Source: Pseudomonas kuykendallii (lineage in GTDB: Bacteria > Pseudomonadota > Gammaproteobacteria > Pseudomonadales > Pseudomonadaceae). Taken from it: a DNA stretch of 64,000 nucleotides. Numbering within the stretch: the first letter of the stretch is position 1; each line of letters opens with the position of its first letter. The position numbers and the translations under genes are program-made. Where the stretch lies: assembly GCF_900106975.1 (NCBI RefSeq), contig NZ_FNNU01000007.1, forward strand, positions 1 to 64,000, read 5' to 3'. Below the pieces are notes generated by a model, which saw only the letters and a list, made by a program, of their open reading frames with translations, was not told where the DNA came from and ran no database searches. This document shows positions 52,352 to 61,529 of the stretch, piece after piece.

Positions 52352-53758
52352 ATGGCGCAGATCATTCGTCGCGACAAGGCCCTGGCCGTCAATCCGCTGA
52401 AGGTCAGCCAGCCGGTCGGCGCTTCGCTGGCATTCCTCGGCATCCGCAACGCCATCCCGATGATGCACGGCTCGCAGGGCTGCACGGCGTTCGCCAAGGT
52501 CTTCCTGGTGCGGCATTTCCGCGAGCCGATCCCGTTGCAGACCAGCGCCATGGACCACGGCAGCGCGGTGATGGGCGCCGACGATAACGTCCTCGAAGGC
52601 CTCGCCGGGATCATCGGCAAGCGCAAGCCGGCGCTGGTCGGGCTGCCCACCACCGGGCTTTCGGAAACCCAGGGCACCGATATCCACCGGCTGGTCCGCG
52701 AGTTCCGCGCGCAGCACCCTGAGCTGGCGGCGACCCCGGTGATCGCGGTGAACACCCCGGACTACAGCGGTTGCCTGGAAAGCGGCTATGCGCTGGCGGT
52801 GGAAGCGATGCTCGATGCGCTGGTGGTCGAGGACCGCAGCCGGGCAGGGCGCCGCCCGCGCCAGGTCAACGTGCTCGCCGGCAGCCTGCTGACCGCCGCG
52901 GACATCGAGCAGCTCAAGGAACTGATCGAAGCCTTCGGCCTGACCCCGGTGGTGCTGCCGGACCTCGCCGATGCGCTGGACGGCCACCTGACCGACGCGC
53001 AGTTCACCCCGTTCAGCGTCGGCGGTACGCCGGTGGAGGCCTTCGCCACGCTGGGTGAAGCGGCGCTGACGCTGGTCATCGGCCGCTCGCTGGGCAAGGC
53101 CGCGGACATTCTCGCCGCGCGCACCGGCGTACCCGACCGGCGCTTCGACAGCCTGATGGGCCTGCAGCGCGTCGATGCGCTGGTGGACTGCCTGCGCCAG
53201 CTCAGCGGCCAACCGGTGCCGGCAAGCCTCGAGCGCCAGCGCGCGCAGTTGCAAGACTGCATGGTCGACACCCACTTCATGCTCGGTTATGCGCGCTACG
53301 CCATCGCCGCCGATCCGGACCTGCTGTTCGCCCTCGCCGACCTGGTCGCCTCCATGGGTGGCGAAACCGTTGCCGCGGTGGCGCCGGCGCAGGCACCGAT
53401 CCTCGCCGAGCTGGCCTGCGCGCAGGTGAAGATCGGCGACCTGCAGGATCTGGAGAAACTCGCCGCCGAAGGCCACGCGCAGCTGCTGCTGGCCAACTCC
53501 CACGCCGCACAGAGCGCCGAACGCCTGGACATCCCGCTGCAACGCGCCGGCTGGCCGTTGTACGACCGCATCGGCGGGCAGATGCAGCTGTGGATCGGCT
53601 ACCGCGGCACCCGGCAGACGCTGTGCAACCTGGCCAACCTGATGCTTGGCGAAATCCACAAGCACGAGGTCCAGCCCTATCGCTCGATCTACGCGGTGCG
53701 CCCGGCCGACGACAGTCCGGCGCACGCACCGCAGGTGCCGCAGCCATGCGCCACCTGA
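52352..53758 (+). CDS. nifN: NifN, FeMo-cofactor scaffold beta subunit
   Basis: The 468-residue NifK paralogue forms the NifEN scaffold. It begins RRDKALAVNPLKVSQPVGAS and has MMHGSQGCTAFAKVFLVRHF, DDNVLEGLAG and LVGLPTTGLSETQGTD. The long NifK-type N-terminus is absent, as expected. Its end overlaps the probable nifX start. Confidence 0.97.
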   Translation: MAQIIRRDKALAVNPLKVSQPVGASLAFLGIRNAIPMMHGSQGCTAFAKVFLVRHFREPIPLQTSAMDHGSAVMGADDNVLEGLAGIIGKRKPALVGLPTTGLSETQGTDIHRLVREFRAQHPELAATPVIAVNTPDYSGCLESGYALAVEAMLDALVVEDRSRAGRRPRQVNVLAGSLLTAADIEQLKELIEAFGLTPVVLPDLADALDGHLTDAQFTPFSVGGTPVEAFATLGEAALTLVIGRSLGKAADILAARTGVPDRRFDSLMGLQRVDALVDCLRQLSGQPVPASLERQRAQLQDCMVDTHFMLGYARYAIAADPDLLFALADLVASMGGETVAAVAPAQAPILAELACAQVKIGDLQDLEKLAAEGHAQLLLANSHAAQSAERLDIPLQRAGWPLYDRIGGQMQLWIGYRGTRQTLCNLANLMLGEIHKHEVQPYRSIYAVRPADDSPAHAPQVPQPCAT

Positions 53759-54216
53759 AACTGGTAACGCTTCGAGGAGGAAACCGCATGTCCTTGCGCA
53801 TCGCGTTCGCCAGCTCCGACCGGCAGCTGATCGATCAGCACTTCGGCGCCGCCGAGGCATTCGCCATCTACGCCTTCGAGCCGCCCGTCACGCGTCTGGT
53901 GGAAGTCGCCGAGTTCAGCGAGACGGACGTATTGATGGACGGCCACGAAGGAAAGCTGGCAAGCAAGATCGAGCTGCTCGGCGGCTGCGCGGCGGTGTAC
54001 TGCGTGGCGGTCGGCGGCTCGGCGATCAAGCAGTTGCTGGCCGCCGGCATCCAGCCGATGAAGGTCGAGGAGGGCAGCGCCATCGACGACTGCCTGCGCG
54101 AGCTGATCGACGCCACCCAGACCGATGCCGCGCCCGTGTGGCTGCGCAAGGCGCTGCACGGCGAGCGTGACGAGAAGCGCTTCGACGCCTTGCTCAACGA
54201 GGCCTGGCAGGAATGA
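53746..54216 (+). CDS. nifX: NifX, FeMo-cofactor precursor carrier
   Basis: The 156-residue protein is a NifX cofactor-binding domain (LRIAFASSDRQLIDQHFGAAE, ELLGGCAAVYCVAVGGSAIKQLLAAGIQP). Start choice is uncertain. The ATG at 53746 (13-base overlap with nifN) gives an N-terminus resembling Azotobacter NifX. A strong GAGGAGG at 53774-53780 precedes a second ATG at 53788, which would give 142 residues. Both keep the whole domain. Confidence 0.92.
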   Translation: MRHLKLVTLRGGNRMSLRIAFASSDRQLIDQHFGAAEAFAIYAFEPPVTRLVEVAEFSETDVLMDGHEGKLASKIELLGGCAAVYCVAVGGSAIKQLLAAGIQPMKVEEGSAIDDCLRELIDATQTDAAPVWLRKALHGERDEKRFDALLNEAWQE

Positions 54217-54623
54217 TCGAGACCCGCGCCCGCGTCGTCCGTGATGCCCACGGCCAATTGCGCATGCATGGCGAAACGCCCGCCGCCTGTGGCGCCTGCC
54301 AGGTACGCGGCAGCTGCGCCGGCAACGATGACGCACTGGACATCGCCCCGGACGACGGGCTCTGCGACGGACAGAGCGTGATCCTCTCGGTCCGCGAGGC
54401 CGACCTGCTGCGTGCCAGTTTCTATGCCTACGGGGTGCCCAGCCTGAGCGTGGTGGTCGGTGCGATGGTCGGCTCGCTGTACGGCGATTTCGCCGCCATC
54501 GGCGGCGCGCTGCTCGGTCTCTGCGCGGGCCTCGGCCTGACGCACCTGCTCGGCAGCCGCCAACCCCTGCTGGTCAGCCAGCACCTCGACGATTCCCCCC
54601 CAGACAGCGGAGAACACCCATGA
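54213..54623 (+). CDS. RseC/SoxR-reducing-system family membrane protein
   Basis: The 136-residue protein has the RseC layout: an N-terminal soluble part with a cysteine motif (CGACQVRGSC, plus a further Cys in GLCDG) and two closely spaced membrane helices (about 72-90 and 92-112: YGVPSLSVVVGAMVGSLYG, AIGGALLGLCAGLGL). In E. coli RseC works with RsxABCDGE, the Rnf-type complex that keeps SoxR reduced. Its presence in the nifENX operon suggests a partner for the island Rnf complex (inference). It overlaps both neighbours by 4 bases. Confidence 0.8.
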   Translation: MIETRARVVRDAHGQLRMHGETPAACGACQVRGSCAGNDDALDIAPDDGLCDGQSVILSVREADLLRASFYAYGVPSLSVVVGAMVGSLYGDFAAIGGALLGLCAGLGLTHLLGSRQPLLVSQHLDDSPPDSGEHP

Positions 54624-55078
54624 GCCAGGCAGTCGCCGAACTTCAGCAGGACGAGATCTTCAAGCGCGAGATGGTCAAGCAGATGCGCGCCATCGACAGC
54701 TACGGCACCTACGACAGTTGGTCCGACGCGCGCGTGCTCGAGCCCTTCGTGGTCACCAAGGCCCAGCGTCGCGAGATGCCGGTGATCGGCGACCCGGACG
54801 AGATCGTGGTGGCGCGGATCAAGGCCTTCTACAACGCCATCGCCACCCTCATCGAACGCCAGTGCAAGCTGATGGCGGTGCCGCTGATCAACCTCAGCCA
54901 CGAAGGCTTCGGCCGCGTGCTGATCACCGTCGGCAAGCTGGTGGTGTTCGAGCGCACCCTGCGCGACGTGCACCGCTTCGGCTTCGAGACCTTGGAAGCG
55001 ATGGAAGCCGAAGCCACCAAGCACATCGACGCGGCACTGGCGATGATCGAGCGCTTCCCCGACGTCGCCGGCCTGTAA
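54620..55078 (+). CDS. NifX-associated protein (DUF269)
   Basis: The 152-residue protein belongs to the NifX-associated family (MRAIDSYGTYDSWSDARVLE, AIATLIERQCKLMAVPLINL, HEGFGRVLITVGKLVV). It is found next to nifX in most Mo-nitrogenase clusters; biochemical function is unknown. It has no metal motif beyond one cysteine. It starts within the stop of the RseC-like gene. Confidence 0.92.
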   Translation: MSQAVAELQQDEIFKREMVKQMRAIDSYGTYDSWSDARVLEPFVVTKAQRREMPVIGDPDEIVVARIKAFYNAIATLIERQCKLMAVPLINLSHEGFGRVLITVGKLVVFERTLRDVHRFGFETLEAMEAEATKHIDAALAMIERFPDVAGL

Positions 55079-55091
55079 GGAGAGCCACCAC

Positions 55092-55310
55092 ATGGAACCG
55101 ACCGATAGCCAGGCGCTGGACAAAGAAGTGCGCAAGCTCAAGCGCATCGCCAGCGAATGGGCCGGGCAGCTGCACGATCTGGTCGAGGATCGCCTGCCCG
55201 CCGCCTACGAGGAGATACCCCGCATCGCGCAATCCACCTATGACGCCTGCAAGGCGTGGGCGGATGCCAGTGCACGTTTGCAACAACTTGCCGAGGAGGC
55301 ATCCCGATGA
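55092..55310 (+). CDS. CCE_0567-type (DUF683) small helical protein
   Basis: The 72-residue protein is an almost pure helical hairpin ([32 protein letters not shown]), the form of the nif-linked CCE_0567 family, some of which bind metal. It sits in the usual place between the DUF269 gene and the nif-specific ferredoxin, overlapping the latter by 4 bases. Confidence 0.88.
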   Translation: MEPTDSQALDKEVRKLKRIASEWAGQLHDLVEDRLPAAYEEIPRIAQSTYDACKAWADASARLQQLAEEASR

Positions 55311-55579
55311 ACATTACCGGCCTAACCCGAGGCGGCCAGAGCTGGACGCCGGCCTTCGTCGTCAGCGTCGACCAGAGCACCTGCATCGGCTGCGGGCGCT
55401 GCTTCAAGGTCTGCCCGCGTGACGTGTTCGAGCTGATCGAACTGGACGACGAAGACCTCGACGACGTGCGCAGCGTGATGACCCTGGGCAACGAACTGGA
55501 TTGCATCGGCTGCGGCTCCTGCAGTCGCGTCTGCCCGAAGAACTGCCATAGCCACGAAGCCATGCCCAGCGCCGGCTGA
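55307..55579 (+). CDS. fdxB: Nif-specific ferredoxin III (FdxB)
   Basis: The 90-residue ferredoxin has two cluster motifs, [16 protein letters not shown] and [15 protein letters not shown], separated by an acidic stretch ([11 protein letters not shown]). This is the FdxB type found after nifX-DUF269-DUF683. It may donate electrons in cofactor maturation. The start at 55307 overlaps the preceding stop; the frame upstream is shadow. Confidence 0.92.
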   Translation: MNITGLTRGGQSWTPAFVVSVDQSTCIGCGRCFKVCPRDVFELIELDDEDLDDVRSVMTLGNELDCIGCGSCSRVCPKNCHSHEAMPSAG

Positions 55580-55610
55580 CCTGGCTCCCGCCACATCAAG
55601 GAGTACCGCC

Positions 55611-55988
55611 ATGCGTGGACCTCAAGGACAGGCCTGCCGTTTGCCGAGCAATCTGCGCAGTACCCTCACCCTGCTCATCCAGCGCCTGCGCCAGAGCGCG
55701 CAGGGCTTTCGCCAGGATGCGCTGCCGGCGCACGTCGACCCGGATTACCTGGCCTTCGTGCGCGTCACCGACCCGGTGAACGGCCGCTCGGGTTATCAGG
55801 GCTACTGGCGCGACAAGGCCGAACGGCTGCAGCTGGAGGTGTTGTTCAACAGCGACGGCAGCTACTACGCCGAACTCGACCTCGACGTGCAGCACCCGCA
55901 GGACCCGCGCTGGTTCGTCGAATCGCTCACCGCCTGGGGCCGCGACGGCCAGGTGAAGATCGACCCGCGGCTGTGGCCGACGCTGTAG
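55611..55988 (+). CDS. Hypothetical protein ending the nifENX operon
   Basis: The 125-residue protein has no recognised family. It has a basic N-terminus (RSTLTLLIQRLRQSAQGFRQ) and a beta-rich, aromatic second half (GYQGYWRDKAERLQLEVLF, SYYAELDLDVQHPQDP, WFVESLTAWGRDGQ). An AAGGAG precedes the ATG. Position implies cotranscription with nifENX. No cysteine that could bind a cofactor is conserved in a motif. Confidence 0.6.
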   Translation: MRGPQGQACRLPSNLRSTLTLLIQRLRQSAQGFRQDALPAHVDPDYLAFVRVTDPVNGRSGYQGYWRDKAERLQLEVLFNSDGSYYAELDLDVQHPQDPRWFVESLTAWGRDGQVKIDPRLWPTL

Positions 55989-55997
55989 GCGCCGAAC

Positions 55998-56170
55998 GCA
56001 GGATGGGCCGGACGGCGATCCGCCTCGAAAGTCCGGCGGGCCGAAGCCATCCTGCGCGGCGGGAAAACCGTAGGATAGGTTGAGCGCAGCGATACCCATC
56101 AAGCGTCCTGATGGGTATCCTCGCTAGGCTCCTCGACCCATCCTACTGACTGCAGCGGATCGCCGTCCGG
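55998..56170. repeat. Compound palindromic element, possible MITE or REP cluster
   Basis: Three inverted repeats are interleaved. GCAGGATGG (55998-56006) pairs with CCATCCTGC (56047-56055). A 16-base CCGGACGGCGATCCGC (56008-56023) pairs exactly with its complement at 56155-56170. Between them, 56070-56146 is an imperfect palindrome of 77 bases starting GTAGGAT and ending ATCCTAC with GATACCCATCA/TGATGGGTATC at the centre. No coding sequence is inside. Confidence 0.8.
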
Positions 56171-56220
56171 TCAGTGAAAAACGCCCTCCACAGCTGCGAC
56201 CATCCGCTGCATTTCCCCTC

Positions 56221-56236
56221 TGTAGCAAATCCAACA
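56221..56236 (+). promoter_or_regulatory. NifA upstream activator sequence of iscAnif-nifUS
   Basis: TGT, ten bases (AGCAAATCCA), ACA: exact match, about 95 bases upstream of the -24 element. Confidence 0.8.
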
Positions 56237-56330
56237 AAGCGTTGTCGGCGTCCCCTTCCAAACAGCCTCGGCGCCTTTTCTCCGTAAGTCCCTCTCTTTA
56301 AAAACAACCACTTAGGCACAAAAACCGGTT

Positions 56331-56346
56331 TGGCACAGGCCGTGCT
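56331..56346 (+). promoter_or_regulatory. Sigma-54 promoter of iscAnif-nifUSV-cysE-nifWZM
   Basis: TGGCAC, five bases, GTGCT: the -24 box is exact and the GC core of the -12 box is present with one mismatch. Transcription would begin near 56357, about 30 bases before the GTG start of iscAnif. Confidence 0.82.
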
Positions 56347-56387
56347 CTGTCCCTCCTGTCATCTCATGAAGATTCTGGAGGTCAACC

Positions 56388-56711
56388 GTGATCAACCTCA
56401 CAGCCCAAGCCGAGCAAGCCATCCACCGATTCATCCAGGGTGCCGAAGGGCAAGTCGCCGGTCTGCGCGTCGCGGTGGCCGGCGGTGGCTGCTCCGGCCT
56501 GCAGTACGCCCTGCGCCTGGAGTCGAGCCAGGAAGAAGACGACCTGGTGCTGACCATCGGCAGCGTCACCCTGCTGGTCGATCCCCTCAGCGTTCCGTCA
56601 CTGGACGGCTGCAACATCGACTTCGTCGACAGCCTGGCCGGCAGCGGCTTCCAGTTCAGCAACCCCAATGCCAAGACCCAGTGCGGTTGCGGCAAGTCAT
56701 TCGCCGCCTGA
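56388..56711 (+). CDS. iscA: IscA-type Fe-S carrier of the nif system
   Basis: The 107-residue A-type carrier has the three expected cysteines (GGCSGLQYA near 35 and TQCGCGK near 100). It moves Fe or Fe-S units from NifU/NifS. The start codon is GTG with GGAGG upstream. It leads the operon and is followed by nifU after 13 bases, as in Azotobacter. Confidence 0.93.
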   Translation: MINLTAQAEQAIHRFIQGAEGQVAGLRVAVAGGGCSGLQYALRLESSQEEDDLVLTIGSVTLLVDPLSVPSLDGCNIDFVDSLAGSGFQFSNPNAKTQCGCGKSFAA

Positions 56712-56724
56712 GAGGAAAACCGTC

Positions 56725-57615
56725 ATGTGGGATTACTCGGATAAGGTCAAAGAGCACTTCTTCAGCCCGCGCAATGCCGGCGCGCTGGAAGGCGCGAACG
56801 GTGTCGGCGACGTCGGCTCGATTTCCTGCGGCGACGCCTTGCGCCTGATGCTCAAGGTCGATCCTGAAAGCGAAGTGATCCAGGACGCCAGCTTCCAGAC
56901 GTTCGGCTGCGGCTCGGCCATCGCCTCGTCCTCCGCGCTCACCGAAATCATCAAGGGCAAGACCCTCGACGAAGCGCTGAAGGTCAGCAACCAGGACATC
57001 GCCGACTACCTCGACGGCCTGCCGCCGGAAAAGATGCACTGCTCGGTGATGGGCCGCGAAGCCCTGCAGGCCGCGGTGGCCAACTACCGCGGTGAAGTCT
57101 GGAGCGACGACCACGAGGAAGGCGCGCTGGTGTGCAAATGCTTCGCGGTGGACGCGGTGCTGATCGAGGACACCATCCGCGCCAACAAGCTGACCACCGT
57201 CGAGGAGGTCACCAACTACACCAAGGCCGGCGGCAGCTGCGCCGCCTGCCACGAAGGGATCGAGGAGATCCTGATCAAGGTGCTCGCCGAAACCGGCGTG
57301 GCCTTCGACCCGACCGCCACCCCGGCAGCGGTGGAGGTCGCGCCGGCGCAGATGAACACCCTGCAGCGTATCCGCCGCATCGAACAGGTGATCCAGGCCG
57401 TGCGCCCGCAACTGCAGCGCGACCATGGCGACATCGAACTGGTCGACGTGGATGGCAAGACCGTTTACGTGAACATGATCGGCGCCTGCTCCGGCTGCCA
57501 GATGGAATCGCTGACCCTCAACGGTATCCAGCAGAAGCTGATGGAAGAGCTGGGGGAGTTCATTCGCGTGGTACCGACCCGCGCCGGTTCGCTGACCCGC
57601 GCCATGGGGAACTAG
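56725..57615 (+). CDS. nifU: NifU, Fe-S cluster assembly scaffold
   Basis: The 296-residue modular scaffold has an IscU-like N-terminal domain (cysteines in [22 protein letters not shown]), a central [2Fe-2S] ferredoxin-like domain ([14 protein letters not shown]) and a C-terminal Nfu domain ([10 protein letters not shown]). It receives sulfur from NifS and builds clusters for nitrogenase. The ATG at 56725 begins [19 protein letters not shown], the family start. Confidence 0.97.
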   Translation: MWDYSDKVKEHFFSPRNAGALEGANGVGDVGSISCGDALRLMLKVDPESEVIQDASFQTFGCGSAIASSSALTEIIKGKTLDEALKVSNQDIADYLDGLPPEKMHCSVMGREALQAAVANYRGEVWSDDHEEGALVCKCFAVDAVLIEDTIRANKLTTVEEVTNYTKAGGSCAACHEGIEEILIKVLAETGVAFDPTATPAAVEVAPAQMNTLQRIRRIEQVIQAVRPQLQRDHGDIELVDVDGKTVYVNMIGACSGCQMESLTLNGIQQKLMEELGEFIRVVPTRAGSLTRAMGN

Positions 57616-57618
57616 ACG

Positions 57619-58827
57619 ATGGAAACCATCTACCTCGACAACAACGCCACCACCCGCGTCGATCCGCTGGTGGTCGACGCCATGCTGCCGTACTTCACCG
57701 AGCAGTTCGGCAACCCGTCGTCGCTGCACAGCTTCGGCAACCGCGTAGGCCTGGCGCTGAAGAAGGCACGCATGCAGGTGCAGGCGCTGCTCGGCGCGGC
57801 GCACGACACCGAGGTCATCTTCACCTCCTGCGGCACCGAGAGCGACTCCACCGCGATCCTGTCGGCGCTGCGTGCACAGCCGGAGCGCCGCGAGATCATC
57901 ACCACGGTGGTCGAGCACCCGGCGATCCTCGCGCTCTGCGAGCATCTGGAGAAAGAGGGCTACGTGATCCACCGCCTGAAGGTCGACGGCAAGGGCCGCC
58001 TGGACCTCGACGAATACCGCGGACTGCTCAGCGAGCGTGTCGCCATCGTCAGCGTGATGTGGGCGAACAACGAGACCGGCACCTACTTCCCGGTGAAGGA
58101 AATGGCCGAGCTGGCGCACACCGCCGGGGTGATGTTCCACACCGACGCCGTGCAGGCGGTGGGCAAGATTCCGCTGGAACTGGCCGACAGCAAGATCGAC
58201 ATGCTCTCCGCGTCCGGCCACAAGCTGCACGCGCCCAAGGGCATCGGCGTGCTCTACCTGCGCCGCGGCAGCCGTTTCCGTCCGCTGCTGCGCGGTGGCC
58301 ATCAGGAACGCGGCCGGCGCGCCGGCACCGAGAACAGCGCGGCCATCGTCGCCCTCGGCCAGGCCGCGGAGATGGCGCTGGCGTCGATGGAGCACGAAAA
58401 CACCGAAGTGCGCCGCCTGCGCGACAAGCTGGAGGCCGGCGTACTGGCGCAGGTCAGCCACGCCTTCGTCACCGGCGACCCGGATAACCGCCTGCCGAAT
58501 ACCGCCAACATCGCCTTCGAATACATCGAGGGCGAGGCGATCCTGCTGTTGCTGAACAAGTTCGGCATCGCCGCTTCCAGCGGTTCAGCCTGCACCTCGG
58601 GCTCGCTGGAACCGTCCCACGTGATGCGCGCGATGGGCATTCCCTACACCGCGGCCCACGGCACCGTGCGCTTCTCGCTGTCGCGCTACACCACCGAAGC
58701 GGAAATCGACCGCGTCATCGAGGTGGTGCCGCAGGTGGTCGCGCAGTTGCGCAAGCTGTCGCCGTACTGGAACGACCTCGGGCCCGTGGCCGACCCGCAA
58801 CAGGCCTTCGCACCGGTCTACGCCTGA
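57619..58827 (+). CDS. nifS: NifS, cysteine desulfurase
   Basis: The 402-residue PLP enzyme releases sulfur from cysteine for NifU. Seen: [12 protein letters not shown] at the start, [11 protein letters not shown], the PLP lysine in [12 protein letters not shown], and the reactive cysteine in [15 protein letters not shown]. It follows nifU after 3 bases. Confidence 0.98.
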   Translation: METIYLDNNATTRVDPLVVDAMLPYFTEQFGNPSSLHSFGNRVGLALKKARMQVQALLGAAHDTEVIFTSCGTESDSTAILSALRAQPERREIITTVVEHPAILALCEHLEKEGYVIHRLKVDGKGRLDLDEYRGLLSERVAIVSVMWANNETGTYFPVKEMAELAHTAGVMFHTDAVQAVGKIPLELADSKIDMLSASGHKLHAPKGIGVLYLRRGSRFRPLLRGGHQERGRRAGTENSAAIVALGQAAEMALASMEHENTEVRRLRDKLEAGVLAQVSHAFVTGDPDNRLPNTANIAFEYIEGEAILLLLNKFGIAASSGSACTSGSLEPSHVMRAMGIPYTAAHGTVRFSLSRYTTEAEIDRVIEVVPQVVAQLRKLSPYWNDLGPVADPQQAFAPVYA

Positions 58828-58837
58828 GGAATACGCG

Positions 58838-60013
58838 ATGAAAGGCGAGTCAGCGGCAGTCATCATCGACGACACCACGCTGCGCGACGGCGAGCAGTCC
58901 GCCGGCGTGGCCTTCAGCCTGGAAGAGAAGCTGGCGATCGCCCGCGGGCTCGACCAGCTCGGCGTACCGGAACTGGAAATCGGCATTCCGGCAATGGGCG
59001 AGGAGGAGTGCGACAGCATTCGCGCAGTGGCCGCGCTCGGCCTGCAGGCCGATCTACTGGTGTGGTGCCGGATGCATGCCGGCGACCTGATCGCCTGCCG
59101 CAACCTGCCGGTGCAGATGGTCGACCTGTCGATCCCGGTTTCCGACCTGCACATCCACAAGAAACTCGGCCGCGACCGTGCCTGGGTGCTGCGCCAGATC
59201 GAGTACCTGGTTCCGCTGGCGCTGGATTCCGGCTGGCGCGTCCTGGTTGGCTGCGAGGATGCCTCGCGGGCCGATCCGGACTTCCTCGCCGAGGTGGCCG
59301 AAGCCGCGCAACGTGCCGGCGCCCAGCGCCTGCGCTTCGCCGACACCCTCGGCATCCTCGAGCCTTTCGGCGTCTACCAGCGTATCGCCCAGCTGCGCAG
59401 CGTCTGCGACCTCGAACTGGAGATGCACGCCCACGACGACCTCGGCCTGGCCACGTCGAACAGCCTGGCGGCGGTAAAAGCCGGCGCCGGCCACGTCAAC
59501 ACCACGGTCAACGGCCTCGGCGAACGCGCTGGCAACGCCGCGCTGGAAGAAGTCGCCGTCGGCCTGATGACGCTCTACGGCGTCGATTGCGGCCTCGATC
59601 TGACGGCCTTCCCGGCACTTTCTCAGCAGGTTGCCCAGGCCGCCGGCCGGCCGGTCGGCTGGCAGAAGAGCCTGGTGGGCGAGGGCGTGTTCACCCACGA
59701 GGCCGGCATCCATGTCGACGGCCTGCTCAAGGACCCGCTGATCTATCAGGGCCTCGATCCCGCGCTGATCGGCCGCGAACACCGCCTGGTGCTCGGCAAG
59801 CATTCCGGCAGCCGCTCGGTCCAGGCCAGCTTCGCCCGCATCGGCATCGAACTGTCGCTGAACGACGCCGGCCTGTTGCTGCCGGCGATCCGTGCGCTGG
59901 CGGTGCGCTGCAAGCGCGCGCCCCGTGACGAGGAACTGCTCGCCCTGCATGCGCTGTGCAATCCGCCCGCGCTTTCGCCCTCGCAAGGAGATGCCCATGT
60001 CCGCACCAACTGA
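58838..60013 (+). CDS. nifV: NifV, homocitrate synthase
   Basis: The 391-residue enzyme condenses acetyl-CoA with 2-oxoglutarate to homocitrate, the organic ligand of FeMo-cofactor. Seen: [37 protein letters not shown] with metal-binding histidines, [20 protein letters not shown] and [15 protein letters not shown]. It overlaps the downstream acetyltransferase start by 17 bases. Confidence 0.97.
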   Translation: MKGESAAVIIDDTTLRDGEQSAGVAFSLEEKLAIARGLDQLGVPELEIGIPAMGEEECDSIRAVAALGLQADLLVWCRMHAGDLIACRNLPVQMVDLSIPVSDLHIHKKLGRDRAWVLRQIEYLVPLALDSGWRVLVGCEDASRADPDFLAEVAEAAQRAGAQRLRFADTLGILEPFGVYQRIAQLRSVCDLELEMHAHDDLGLATSNSLAAVKAGAGHVNTTVNGLGERAGNAALEEVAVGLMTLYGVDCGLDLTAFPALSQQVAQAAGRPVGWQKSLVGEGVFTHEAGIHVDGLLKDPLIYQGLDPALIGREHRLVLGKHSGSRSVQASFARIGIELSLNDAGLLLPAIRALAVRCKRAPRDEELLALHALCNPPALSPSQGDAHVRTN

Positions 60014-61202
60014 CGCCGCACCGTCACTCTGGCAGCTGATGCGCGACGACATCGCCTGCGTCTTCCAGCGCGATCCGGCCGCGCGTTCGCGCTGGGAGGT
60101 GCTGACCACCTATCCCGGCGTGCACGCGGTGCTGCTGTACCGCCTCGCGCATCGTCTGTGGCGGCTGGAACTGGCCTACCCGGCACGACTGCTGAGCTTC
60201 GTCGCGCGGCTGTGGAGCAACGTCGACATACACCCCGGCGCGCGCATCGGGCTGCGTTTCTTCATTGATCACGGCGCCGGCGTGGTGATCGGCGAAACGG
60301 CCGAAATCGGTGACGACGTGACCCTCTACCATGGCGTCACCCTGGGCGGCACCACCTGGAACAAGGGCAAGCGCCACCCGACCCTCGGCAATGGCGTGGT
60401 GGTTGGCGCCGGCGCGAAGGTGCTCGGACCGATCACCCTCGGCGACCGGGTGCGCGTCGGCGCCAACTCGGTGGTGGTGCACAGCGTCGGCGCGGATCGC
60501 ACCGTGGTCGGAATCCCCGGCAAGGAAGTGGTGTCGCTGAAAACCGTGGTCAATGGCGAGGAGGGCATCAACCTCGATCACCACCTGATTCCCGACCCGG
60601 TGGGCAAGCTCATCGCCACGCTGATCCAGCGCCTGGAGCGTCTCGAGGGTGCGCCCGAGTTGCCGGCCATCGTCGCAGAGGAAGAGCCCGCGGCGGTCGT
60701 ACAGAACGATCTGCACACCTTCGCCGGCGATACGCTGGCACCGCTTTCCGGCGCGGTCGGCCGGCTGCTGGAGAAGGCCGCGATTCTCTACCCGCAGATG
60801 GAAGCCGAAAACCTACTGCTGGAAGCCTGGGCGCTGGCCTCCGATCATCCCCAGGTACTTGGCGCGCTGTATCGCTTCTACTTCTATCGCCATCGCCTCG
60901 ACGACGCACTGGGCGTTGCCGAACACACCCTGCGCACCAGTGCCGCCCAGGCCCGCCTGAACACCGACTGGAAGAGCCTTCAGCCTACGGATTTCGCTGG
61001 CCCGCAGAGCGACATGCATCGCCTCTACCTGCTCGCTCTGAAGGCCTGCGCCTACCTCGAATTGCGCCTCGGACGCTGCGCGTCGGCCAAGCAGCGGCTG
61101 GAGGCACTTTGCCGGCTCGACCCCGAGAACAGCCTGGGCGGCGCCTACCTGCTGAGCCTGGCCGATCTTTCCGATTTCGACTGCACATCAAACGCCGCCT
61201 GA
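59997..61202 (+). CDS. cysE: Nif serine acetyltransferase fused to a TPR-like C-terminal domain
   Basis: The first 225 or so residues are a CysE-type serine O-acetyltransferase with the hexapeptide left-handed helix ([41 protein letters not shown]). It makes O-acetylserine so that cysteine supply meets NifS demand. Residues about 280-400 are helical and TPR-like ([40 protein letters not shown]), joined in frame through an acidic linker. The whole protein (401 residues) is well above the usual 250-310. ATG 59997 follows AAGGAG. Confidence 0.88.
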   Translation: MSAPTDAAPSLWQLMRDDIACVFQRDPAARSRWEVLTTYPGVHAVLLYRLAHRLWRLELAYPARLLSFVARLWSNVDIHPGARIGLRFFIDHGAGVVIGETAEIGDDVTLYHGVTLGGTTWNKGKRHPTLGNGVVVGAGAKVLGPITLGDRVRVGANSVVVHSVGADRTVVGIPGKEVVSLKTVVNGEEGINLDHHLIPDPVGKLIATLIQRLERLEGAPELPAIVAEEEPAAVVQNDLHTFAGDTLAPLSGAVGRLLEKAAILYPQMEAENLLLEAWALASDHPQVLGALYRFYFYRHRLDDALGVAEHTLRTSAAQARLNTDWKSLQPTDFAGPQSDMHRLYLLALKACAYLELRLGRCASAKQRLEALCRLDPENSLGGAYLLSLADLSDFDCTSNAA

Positions 61203-61215
61203 TGGGAGCACCGCC

Positions 61216-61524
61216 ATGAGCTACCTGGAAAACTCGTTACGTGAACTCGAAGGCGCCGAGGAATTCCTCGAGTTCTTCGCCATCCCCTTCGACAGCCGCA
61301 TCGTTCAGGTCTACCGCCTGCACATCCTGCAGCGCTTCCACGACTACCTGAGCCGCCTCACGCTGCCGGAGGAGGAAGCCGAACGCCACGCCCTCTACCG
61401 CGAACAGCTGAGCAAGGCCTACGCCGACTTCATCAACTCCTCGGCTCAGGCCGAACGAGCGCTCAAGGTGTTCAAGGAGGCCACACCCGGCTTCGTCGCC
61501 CTCGGCGAAATCACCCGGGGCTGA
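61216..61524 (+). CDS. nifW: NifW, nitrogenase stabilising protein
   Basis: The 102-residue protein matches NifW (ENSLRELEGAEEFLEFFAIP, VQVYRLHILQRFHDYL). NifW associates with MoFe protein and helps protect or mature it under oxygen. It starts 13 bases after the acetyltransferase fusion. Confidence 0.94.
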   Translation: MSYLENSLRELEGAEEFLEFFAIPFDSRIVQVYRLHILQRFHDYLSRLTLPEEEAERHALYREQLSKAYADFINSSAQAERALKVFKEATPGFVALGEITRG

Positions 61525-61529
61525 ACGCC

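Larger units (their letters stand above)
55989..56387. other. Gene-free region before iscAnif
   Basis: This 399-base stretch has no gene. Its first half is a compound palindromic element (55998-56170), its second half the activator site and sigma-54 promoter of iscAnif-nifUS. An AT-rich CTTTAAAAACAA motif at 56296-56307 also occurs upstream of nifE (50874-50885). Confidence 0.7.
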
